Origin: JAJFJD01 sp965228695
GTDB lineage: Bacteria; Pseudomonadota; Alphaproteobacteria; UBA8366
Reading direction: 5' to 3'
Assembly (NCBI GenBank): GCA_965228695.1
Contig: CBDDIB010000002.1
Location: 1,984,001 to 2,048,000 of the forward strand
Length of the DNA stretch: 64,000 bases
Shown in pieces: positions 25,604 to 32,787 of the stretch; positions within the stretch are counted from its first letter, which is position 1; the number at the start of each line of letters is the position of its first letter. The notes under the pieces are model-generated. The model did no database searches. It saw only the letters and a program-made list of their open reading frames with translations, and was not told where the DNA came from. Made by a program: the position numbers and the translations under genes.

Positions 25604-26119
25604 CTAAGAGTCGTAGCCGACGAGGGATGTGATCGGCAGATCCAACTTGTCGCGGCCTTTCAGGAATTTAAGTTCGATGATGAAAACCGCTGCCCGAACG
25701 TCGGCGCCGACACTCCGAAGCAGGGTGACAGCCGCCGCCGCGGTGCCGCCGGTCGCCAACAAATCGTCAAGCACCACCAGCCTTTGCCCATCGGCGACTG
25801 CATCCGATTGAATCTCGATGGTATCGGTGCCGTATTCCAGGTCGTAGGTGTGCCGGATCGTCTCGCCCGGCAATTTGCCTTTCTTGCGCACCATCATAAA
25901 TCCGCAGCCCAATTTTAGCGCCAGCGGCGCGGCGGTCAGAAAGCCGCGGGACTCGATCCCCACCAGCAGATCCGGTTTATGCGGTGCGACCGCTTCAGCC
26001 AATTCATCGACACACTGCTGCCATGCCGACGCGTTGGCGAGGAGAGTCGAGATGTCGTAGAAAAGGATGCCGGGTTTGGGAAAATCCGGAATGCTGCGAA
26101 TATGATGCTTGAGATTCAT
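25604..26119 (-). CDS. apt: Adenine phosphoribosyltransferase
   Basis: This 171-residue protein has the standard length for APRT, the PRPP-binding motif LVVLDDLLATGGTAAAA, the N-terminal DFPKPGILFYDIS and the GIESRGFLTAAPLAL loop. It salvages adenine to AMP using PRPP in the cytoplasm. ATG 26119 has AGGAGC about 10 bases upstream; the longer frame upstream has no protein-like character. It is a stand-alone gene, convergent with the creatininase gene and divergent from the Mla-like operon. Confidence 0.95.
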   Translation of the reverse strand: MNLKHHIRSIPDFPKPGILFYDISTLLANASAWQQCVDELAEAVAPHKPDLLVGIESRGFLTAAPLALKLGCGFMMVRKKGKLPGETIRHTYDLEYGTDTIEIQSDAVADGQRLVVLDDLLATGGTAAAAVTLLRSVGADVRAAVFIIELKFLKGRDKLDLPITSLVGYDS

Positions 26120-26277
26120 GAACGGGCTGCTCCTCGCGTGAATGGCGGCGGGATCGTAACGAGGGTCCGGCGCCGCCGCAACGGGACAGTCGGCGCGGTT
26201 TAGCTGTTTGACCATCAAGGCCGGTATGCTATCGGATGCTGTTGAAGATCTGATGCAACGGGGACGGGGCGGGACAA

Positions 26278-27414
26278 ATGGACGACGATGCCGCGTGGCT
26301 GCGGACGTCAACCGAGGATGGTCGCCTCACGATAACGGCAGGCGGCGCTTGGACGGTGCAGCAGGTCGCCCGGTTTGACCGGAAATTGAAGGCGTTGTCG
26401 CCGGACGGCACCCGCAATGCCGTATTCGACCTTTCGCAATTGACGGCATTCGATACCGCGGGTGCCTGGCTTGTTGACCGCACCGCGCATCAATTGGGTG
26501 AACGCGGCATCAAGACCGAGGTTCTGGGGCTGGCCGCTGATTACCAGCCATTGGTACGCGTGGTAGAAACGGCGACGAAGTCGGCCGAAGATAAAGTCCG
26601 GCAGCCCGGTAATTACTGGTTCGACATGCTTGTGCGCGTCGGCCGGGCTGCGGAAGAGGTGTACCGCGAAGGCGGTGCCTTGCTCAGTTTCTTCGGCATG
26701 ACGGTGGTCGGGTTCATCGGTGTGCTGCGCAATCCTAAAAAACTGCGCTTCGTGGCATTGACCAACCAGGTGGAGCAGACCGGCCTCAACGCGATCCCGA
26801 TCGTCTGCCTGCTGTCATTTCTCATCGGCGTCGTCATCGCCTTCGTCGGGGCCGATCAATTGCGCCGCTTCGGTGCGGAAATCTTCACCGTGAATCTGCT
26901 CGGCGTCATCATGCTGCGCGAAATCGGCGTGTTGTTGACGTCGATCATGGTGGCCGGCCGGTCGGGCTCGGCGTTTACCGCGCAAATCGGGACAATGCAG
27001 GTCAACGAAGAAGTCGACGCGATGCGCACGTTGGGCCTCAGTCCCATGGATATCCTGGTGTTGCCGCGAATTTGCGGTTTATTGATCACACTGCCGATAC
27101 TTGCCTTCCTGTCCAATGTAGCCGGGTTGTTGGGCGGCGCATTGATGGCGACTTTGGTGCTCGACGTCACCTTCGGACAATTCATGCGCCAGCTCGAAAC
27201 CGTTCTCACGCTCAGCCATTTCTTTGTCGGCATGGTGAAAGCGCCCGTCTTTGCCTACATTATCGCCATTGTTGGTTGCTACGAGGGCCTGCGCGTTACC
27301 GGCAGCGCCGAGAGTGTCGGTAAGATGACAACGAAATCCGTGGTGACATCGATCTTTCTCGTGATCATCGCCAATGCCATTTTTTCCGTCGTCTTCTCGA
27401 CGCTGAGGATTTGA
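26278..27414 (+). CDS. mlaE: MlaE-family lipid ABC permease with N-terminal STAS domain
   Basis: This 378-residue protein starts with a STAS domain (about 12-97; GTRNAVFDLSQLTAFDTAGAW), equivalent to MlaB. It continues with the MlaE permease (about 130-378), including the family motif EIGVLLTSIMVAGRSGSAFTAQ (quoted in part) and EEVDAMRTLGLSPM. Five to six membrane segments are apparent. It forms the inner-membrane core of a phospholipid transporter. It starts a tight + strand operon: permease, ATPase, MCE protein, lipoprotein, aminotransferase. Confidence 0.93.
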   Translation: MDDDAAWLRTSTEDGRLTITAGGAWTVQQVARFDRKLKALSPDGTRNAVFDLSQLTAFDTAGAWLVDRTAHQLGERGIKTEVLGLAADYQPLVRVVETATKSAEDKVRQPGNYWFDMLVRVGRAAEEVYREGGALLSFFGMTVVGFIGVLRNPKKLRFVALTNQVEQTGLNAIPIVCLLSFLIGVVIAFVGADQLRRFGAEIFTVNLLGVIMLREIGVLLTSIMVAGRSGSAFTAQIGTMQVNEEVDAMRTLGLSPMDILVLPRICGLLITLPILAFLSNVAGLLGGALMATLVLDVTFGQFMRQLETVLTLSHFFVGMVKAPVFAYIIAIVGCYEGLRVTGSAESVGKMTTKSVVTSIFLVIIANAIFSVVFSTLRI

Positions 27415-27416
27415 CG

Positions 27417-28184
27417 ATGCCGGACGAAGATATCGTCATTCGTGTTCGCGGCCTGCGCACTCAGTTCGGCGCGCAGGTCGTGCATGACGGGCTCGATCTC
27501 GATGTGAATCGCGGCGAAGTCATCGGCGTTGTCGGTGGGTCGGGCACCGGTAAGTCGGTTCTGTTGCGCACGATCGTAGGTCTCAACGAGCCGGCGGCGG
27601 GCGGGATCGACGTGCTCGGGAAGGACGTCGACTCATTGCCCCAGAGGGAGCGTCATGCGCTGCAGGCGCGGTACGGCGTATTGTTTCAGAATGGCGCGCT
27701 GTTTTCGTCTCTGACGGTGGCCGAGAACGTGCAGGTGCCGATGCGCGAGCATCTCGACATGCCGCAGGCGCTGATGGATGAATTGGCTGCCCTTAAAATC
27801 GCTATGGTGGGATTGCCGGCCGATTCCTGTGTTAAGTTTCCGTCCGAATTATCGGGCGGTATGCGGAAACGAGCGGGATTGGCCCGGGCGCTTTCGATCG
27901 ATCCGGAGATATTGTTCTTGGATGAGCCGACGGCGGGCCTCGATCCGATCGGTGCCGCGGCCTTTGATCATCTGATCCGGGACCTGCAGCAAAGCCTCGG
28001 ATTGACGGTCTTCATGGTCACGCATGACCTTGACAGTCTCGCCGCGATCTGCGACCGCATCGCGGTTCTCGTCGATAAGAAGATCAGGACCGGCACCATG
28101 GAGGAGCATATGCGCGACGACCATCCATGGATCCATGAATATTTTCACGGCCCGAGGGCGCGCGTCGCGCTGGGCGCAGGCTAA
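27417..28184 (+). CDS. mlaF: MlaF-type ABC transporter ATP-binding protein
   Basis: This 255-residue ABC ATPase has Walker A GGSGTGKS (residues 40-47), a Q-loop in LFQNGALFSSLTV, the signature LSGGMRKRAGLARAL and Walker B ILFLDEPTAGLDP with the MlaF-typical FMVTHDLDSL switch region. It powers the adjacent permease. ATG 27417 lies 2 bases after the permease stop with TGAGGA upstream; a TTG at 27411 is possible but less likely. Confidence 0.93.
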   Translation: MPDEDIVIRVRGLRTQFGAQVVHDGLDLDVNRGEVIGVVGGSGTGKSVLLRTIVGLNEPAAGGIDVLGKDVDSLPQRERHALQARYGVLFQNGALFSSLTVAENVQVPMREHLDMPQALMDELAALKIAMVGLPADSCVKFPSELSGGMRKRAGLARALSIDPEILFLDEPTAGLDPIGAAAFDHLIRDLQQSLGLTVFMVTHDLDSLAAICDRIAVLVDKKIRTGTMEEHMRDDHPWIHEYFHGPRARVALGAG

Positions 28185-28205
28185 ACGTCAGGAGCGGTCC
28201 GGAAA

Positions 28206-29201
28206 ATGGAAACACGGGCAAGTTATCTGCTGGTTGGCGTGTTCGCGCTGCTGAGCATGGCGGGGTTTCTAATCGCTGTCGTCTGGATGGCCGGTGTCAA
28301 TCTGGATGAGGATTTCGCGTATTACGACATCTACTTCGAAGGATCGGTAAGCGGTCTCAAACCGGGGAATGCGGTCCGCTATCGCGGCATTCCCGTAGGG
28401 GTCGTCAGCGACATGACGATTAATCCAAAGAATGTCGAGCAGGTTCGGGTGACGATCGAGATTCCCGAAAGCACCCCGGTAAAACAGGATACCGAGGCGG
28501 CCTTGGAATTTCAGGGCATCACCGGTGTGGCCTATGTCCAGCTTTTGGGCGGGACGCACGGGGCGGCGAATTTGAGCGCCGCGTCGGGTGATGCCCGGCC
28601 GGTTATAAAATCGCGTCCGTCGCAGCTTCAGGAACTCTTCGATTCCGCGCCGGAACTGGTGTCCCGCGTAACGGTCCTCGTCAACCGGGCCAACCATCTG
28701 TTCGATCCGGAAAACCGCAAGAATATTGCGGAGACGCTGTCGAATGTACGCGCGTTCACCGGAGTGATGGCGGCCCGGTCGAAGGACATCGATGGACTGC
28801 TCGGCGACGCCACGACGACGATGAAGGAATTGCGGGTCGCCGCCAGTCAGGCCGGTGAGACGATCAAGGATGTCCAGAAGCTTGCCGCTTCCATGCAGGC
28901 ATTATCGGATGGTTTGCATAAGGACTTCGCCGGCGTCGGTGACGAGGCGAAAAAATCGCTCGTCGAGGTGCGCAAGACGGCCCAGGAATTCCGGCGTGCC
29001 TCGTTTGTCTTGGCTGATCTTGTCGAATCTAATCGTGAGCCGGTCGATACGTTCGCCTCATCGGGGCTTTACGAGTTGACTCAATTGTTGTCGGAAACAC
29101 GCGTGCTGGTCGGGGCGCTGACCAGAATTTCCTCGCAGATCGAGCGCGATCCGGCGCGGTTCCTGTTCGGCAAGACGCAGCCTGGTGTTGAAGTGAAATA
29201 A
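28206..29201 (+). CDS. mlaD: MlaD-type MCE-domain protein
   Basis: This 331-residue protein has one N-terminal membrane helix (about 8-30) and an MCE domain (about 37-115: YYDIYFEGSVSGLKPGNAVR then YRGIPVGVVSDM). A long helical, low-complexity C-terminal part (about 140-320) follows. MCE proteins form hexameric rings that carry lipids between membranes. The start has AGGAGCGG upstream. The helical tail is longer than in E. coli MlaD and may form a tube, as in other long MCE proteins (inference). Confidence 0.92.
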   Translation: METRASYLLVGVFALLSMAGFLIAVVWMAGVNLDEDFAYYDIYFEGSVSGLKPGNAVRYRGIPVGVVSDMTINPKNVEQVRVTIEIPESTPVKQDTEAALEFQGITGVAYVQLLGGTHGAANLSAASGDARPVIKSRPSQLQELFDSAPELVSRVTVLVNRANHLFDPENRKNIAETLSNVRAFTGVMAARSKDIDGLLGDATTTMKELRVAASQAGETIKDVQKLAASMQALSDGLHKDFAGVGDEAKKSLVEVRKTAQEFRRASFVLADLVESNREPVDTFASSGLYELTQLLSETRVLVGALTRISSQIERDPARFLFGKTQPGVEVK

Positions 29202-29216
29202 CGCGCGGTGCCCGCA

Positions 29217-29909
29217 ATGCGGTCTTTTGCCCATTACTGTCGATTTTTTCTGTGTGCGGCCTTCGCGGTCGCCGTGCTGGCGAGTTGCGTCGAACTGCCC
29301 GGCGCAAATGAGGCGCCGCCTCGCCTCTATGTTCTGACGCCAAAGAGCACCTTTCCGAAGGATATACCGGTGGTGGATTGGCAATTGCTGGTGGAAACGC
29401 CGAACTCGCCTGCCGGTTTGAACACGGCTCGCATTGCCTTGCAGGACAGCCCGATCGAGCTGCGGTATTTTCGCCAGGCGACTTGGACCGATTTCGGGCC
29501 CAAGATGGTGCAATCGCTGATGATCGAATCGTTTGAAAATTCGGGTCGGATCGTTTCCGTCGGGCGGGAGCAGATCGGTCTGCGGTCGGACTTCCTTCTC
29601 AAATCGGATTTGCGGGAGTTTCAGGCGGAGTATGATGACGCCATTCCGTCGGACGCGACAGCGTTAGCGGCGAACTACTCGGCACCCTGGGCACGGGTTC
29701 GGATCAATCTGAAGCTGGTGAAGATGCCGCAGCGGGAAATCGTTGCGACGGAAACATTCGAGCGCCGTATCCGCGCCAAGGCCAACACGATGACGGATAT
29801 CATCGCCGCATTCGATGACGCGCTCGGCAAGGCTCTGAAATCGGCTGTGGTGTGGACCTTGAAGACCGGCGAGAAACAAAAGTCTAAACCACGGAGACGA
29901 ACGCGATGA
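29217..29909 (+). CDS. ABC-type transport auxiliary lipoprotein (PqiC/DUF330-like)
   Basis: This protein of about 230 residues has a lipoprotein signal ending in VLASC and the auxiliary lipoprotein fold of MCE systems (YVLTPKSTFP, ATWTDFGPKMVQSLMIESFE, TFERRIRAKA). It would sit in the outer membrane or periplasm and take the place of MlaC/MlaA functions for this transporter; no mlaC is in the operon. Start is ATG 29217 or GTG 29208. Its stop overlaps the aminotransferase start as ATGA, which implies coupled translation. Confidence 0.85.
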   Translation: MRSFAHYCRFFLCAAFAVAVLASCVELPGANEAPPRLYVLTPKSTFPKDIPVVDWQLLVETPNSPAGLNTARIALQDSPIELRYFRQATWTDFGPKMVQSLMIESFENSGRIVSVGREQIGLRSDFLLKSDLREFQAEYDDAIPSDATALAANYSAPWARVRINLKLVKMPQREIVATETFERRIRAKANTMTDIIAAFDDALGKALKSAVVWTLKTGEKQKSKPRRRTR

Positions 29910-31240
29910 CCCATGTATTGCACCGTCGTACCGACTGGATGCCGCCGACCGCCGTGAAGGGTGAGGGCGTGTTCATTATCGATGCCGACGGCAAACGGTA
30001 TCTCGATGCATCGGGCGGGGCGGCGGTGTCCTGTCTCGGCCATGGCCATCCGAAAGTGATCGAGGCAATCAAGCAGCAGGCCGAGACCATGGCCTTTGCG
30101 CATACCGCTTTCTTCACGTCGGATGTCGGTGAGGAATTGGCGGATCGATTGGTTGCGACGTCGCCCGACGGCCTGGACTACGTCTATTTCGTATCCGGCG
30201 GGTCGGAAGCGGTCGAAGCCGCGCTCAAGATGGCGCGGCAATATCACGTGGAGTCCGGCCAGTCGCAGCGTCGGCATGTGATCGCGCGTTGGCAAAGTTA
30301 TCACGGCAATACCCTGGGCGCGCTGTCCGCGGGCGGCAATCGCTGGCGGCGTGAACAGTTCGCGCCCATGCTTATGGAAGCGCATCACATCTCACCGTGT
30401 TTTTCCTATCGCTTCCGGGCTGACGACGAGACCGAAGAAGAGTATGGCCTGCGTGTCGCGGATGAACTCGAAGCGAAGATCAAAGAGCTCGGCGAGGACA
30501 CGGTCGCCGCGTTCATAGCGGAGCCAGTCGGAGGGGCGACGTCGGGCGCCATCACGGCGGTGCCGGGTTACTTCAAGCGCATCCGGGAAATTTGCGATCG
30601 GTACGGCGTCCTGCTGATCTTGGACGAGGTGATGTGCGGGATGGGCCGAACCGGGTCGCTATTCGCCTGCGAGCAGGAAGGCATCACGCCGGATCTGGTC
30701 TGCATCGCCAAGGGGCTTGGTGCGGGATATCAGCCGATTGGCGCGGTCATGTTGACCGGTGCGATCTATGACGCCATGCGAAACGGTTCGGGATTGTTCC
30801 AGCACGGGCATACCTATCTGGGGCATCCGGTCGCCTGCGCCGCGGCGCTTGCCGTCCAAAAGGTTATCGAAGAGGAAGATCTGCTGTCGCGTGTCCGGAA
30901 AATGGGCACGGTGTTGAATGACGCCCTGACAGAGCGTTTCGGTAATCATCACCATGTGGGCGATATTCGCGGCCGCGGCCTGTTCCAGGCGATCGAACTC
31001 GTGGAAGACCGATCTAGCAAGCAACCATTCGATCCGGCGAATAAGCTGCATGCGCATATCAAGCAACAGGCGATGGACCACGGCCTGATCTGCTATCCGG
31101 GCGGTGGCACGATCGACGGCAAACTTGGCGATCATGTCTTGCTCGCACCGCCATTTATCGTCGACGAGGCCAATATCGCGGAAATCGCGGACCGGCTGGA
31201 ACGATCGGTTAATGCCGCGATTTCCGACATTCAGGCATGA
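29906..31240 (+). CDS. Class III PLP-dependent aminotransferase
   Basis: This 444-residue protein has the class III layout: SGGSEAVEAALKMAR (phosphate-binding), SYHGNTLGALS, ILDEVMCGMGRTG with the PLP-pairing Asp, and the PLP lysine Lys269 in CIAKGLGAGYQPIGAV. Family members include omega-amino-acid, diamine, beta-alanine and glutamate-1-semialdehyde-like transaminases, so the amino donor cannot be assigned. It overlaps the lipoprotein gene by 4 bases (ATGA), which puts a metabolic enzyme in the lipid-transport operon; no obvious functional tie is visible. Confidence 0.9.
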   Translation: MTHVLHRRTDWMPPTAVKGEGVFIIDADGKRYLDASGGAAVSCLGHGHPKVIEAIKQQAETMAFAHTAFFTSDVGEELADRLVATSPDGLDYVYFVSGGSEAVEAALKMARQYHVESGQSQRRHVIARWQSYHGNTLGALSAGGNRWRREQFAPMLMEAHHISPCFSYRFRADDETEEEYGLRVADELEAKIKELGEDTVAAFIAEPVGGATSGAITAVPGYFKRIREICDRYGVLLILDEVMCGMGRTGSLFACEQEGITPDLVCIAKGLGAGYQPIGAVMLTGAIYDAMRNGSGLFQHGHTYLGHPVACAAALAVQKVIEEEDLLSRVRKMGTVLNDALTERFGNHHHVGDIRGRGLFQAIELVEDRSSKQPFDPANKLHAHIKQQAMDHGLICYPGGGTIDGKLGDHVLLAPPFIVDEANIAEIADRLERSVNAAISDIQA

Positions 31241-31674
31241 AAAATTCCCGCGAAGGTTGACGCGCCGGAATTTCGATAGGCATAGTTACAGTTACATGAC
31301 GGCATAGGTTGTCGGGCGGGCCAGATCGGGGCAGGATTTTGGGGCGCCAACCGGACCAAAATGCCAGGTATGCGCATGGACAACGCTTAAGGTGCGGTCT
31401 TGCGAGTATTGGGGACGTGTCCTCTCGCCGGTTCCTTGGGGCCGGTGGCCTGGATGGTTATATGGCCCGGCGTTAGCACCATGGTGTGCAGCGAACCGTC
31501 CAAGTCGTTAATTTCTCTGATTAACTGGGTTTTGCCGCCGCCCTTCGGCTTGGGGGAGCATGGCGACGGCAGAGGTGTGCACAAGGGCACTAGGTCCATC
31601 CCGTCCGGGTTCTTGGCCCGGTAGCGGTATTCCGAAACACGAATGATTAAACATCAATCAAGAGGAGCTGTTTT
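31241..31674. other. Intergenic region of 434 bp before the TAXI-TRAP operon
   Basis: No recognised gene lies here. It must contain the promoter of the TAXI binding-protein gene, whose ribosome-binding site AGAGGAG is near 31660. A weak minus-strand frame (31387-31599) is listed separately. I see no strong terminator or palindrome. Confidence 0.5.
31387..31599 (-). CDS. Doubtful small reading frame (70 residues)
   Basis: The frame begins at ATG 31599 and encodes about 70 residues with a Lys/Gly/Pro-rich start (SPKPKGGGKTQLIREINDLD) and a segment MVLTPGHITIQATGPKEPA. The same frame stays open upstream for about 57 more bases without an ATG or GTG, so the frame could be an eroded gene. No ribosome-binding site is clear. 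Codon use is less GC-biased than in the neighbours. I recognise no family; this could be non-coding. Confidence 0.2.
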   Translation of the reverse strand: MDLVPLCTPLPSPCSPKPKGGGKTQLIREINDLDGSLHTMVLTPGHITIQATGPKEPARGHVPNTRKTAP

Positions 31675-32652
31675 ATGTCATTCAAGAAAATTCTAATTGC
31701 ATCGGCGGCTGTTGTCGGTGTTGCGATGTTGATGCCCGCAGCCGGCCATACGGCTGAAAAGCGGTTCATCAGCATCGGAACCGGCGGCGTAACCGGCGTC
31801 TATTATCCGACCGGCGGCGCGATCTGCCGGCTCGTCAACAAGGGCCGCAAATCGCACGGCATCCGGTGTTCGGTCGAATCCACGGGTGGGTCGGTCTACA
31901 ACATCAATACGATCCGCGCCGGCGAACTCGATTTCGGCGTCGCCCAGTCGGACTGGCAGTACCATGCCTATAACGGCACGTCGAAGTTCAAGGACAACGG
32001 CCCGTTCAAGGATCTGCGGGCCGTGTTCTCGGTCCATCCGGAACCGTTTACCGTCGTTGCCCGCGCGGACGCGAATATCAAGACGTTCGAAGACCTCAAG
32101 GGCAAGCGGGTCAATATCGGAAACCCCGGTTCGGGTCAGCGCGGTACGATGGATATCGTCCTGAAGGCGTTGGGCTGGTCCACCGACGACTTCAAGCTGG
32201 CATCGGAGTTGAAATCGGCGGAGCAGAGTCAGGCTCTGTGCGACAACAAGATCGACGCGATGATCTTCACCGTCGGGCATCCATCGGGTTCGATCAAGGA
32301 AGCGACGACCTCCTGTGCGTCTGTGCTCGTCGATGTCAAGGGTCCCGCCATCGCCAAGCTGGTGAAAGACAATGACTTTTATCGGACCGCGACGATTCCG
32401 GCCGGCATGTATAACGGAACGGATCGTGACGTAACGACCTTCGGCGTCGGCGCGACCTTCGTGTCCTCGTCCAAGGTTCCGAACGAAGTCGTCTATCAGG
32501 TGGTCAAGGCAGTCTTCGAAAACTTCGGCCGCTTCAAAAAGCTTCACCCGGCATTCAAAGTGCTCAAGGAAAAAGAGATGATCAAAGATGGTCTCTCCGC
32601 GCCGCTGCACGACGGGGCCAAGAAGTACTACAAGGAAAAAGGTTGGATGTAA
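31675..32652 (+). CDS. TAXI-family TRAP transporter solute-binding protein
   Basis: This 325-residue protein has a signal peptide (about 1-26, cut near GHTA) and TAXI family markers: ISIGTGGVTGVYYPTGGAIC, INTIRAGELDFGVAQSDWQY and NIGNPGSGQRGTM. It binds a small organic acid such as glutamate or a 2-oxo acid in the periplasm and hands it to the fused permease encoded next. A strong stem-loop lies in the gap to the permease gene (32665-32693), which often lowers permease expression relative to the binding protein. Confidence 0.93.
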   Translation: MSFKKILIASAAVVGVAMLMPAAGHTAEKRFISIGTGGVTGVYYPTGGAICRLVNKGRKSHGIRCSVESTGGSVYNINTIRAGELDFGVAQSDWQYHAYNGTSKFKDNGPFKDLRAVFSVHPEPFTVVARADANIKTFEDLKGKRVNIGNPGSGQRGTMDIVLKALGWSTDDFKLASELKSAEQSQALCDNKIDAMIFTVGHPSGSIKEATTSCASVLVDVKGPAIAKLVKDNDFYRTATIPAGMYNGTDRDVTTFGVGATFVSSSKVPNEVVYQVVKAVFENFGRFKKLHPAFKVLKEKEMIKDGLSAPLHDGAKKYYKEKGWM

Positions 32653-32664
32653 GGCCAACGCAGC

Positions 32665-32693
32665 GAGGGGGAGGCCTAAAAGGTCTTCCCCTC
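32665..32693 (+). terminator. Stem-loop between TAXI binding protein and permease genes
   Basis: A 12-bp stem (32665-32676 with 32682-32693, two G-U pairs) encloses loop TAAAA. The following bases (ATTTCCT) are only weakly T-rich, so partial termination or mRNA stabilisation of the upstream gene is more likely than full termination. Confidence 0.6.
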
Positions 32694-32787
32694 ATTTCCT
32701 AATTCAAGACAAAAAACTGTTTTCTAGCGTCCGCGCTCCGTCCGGAGTCGCGCAAGTGCCGTCTAACCGGGCGCAGTCAGGGGGGAC

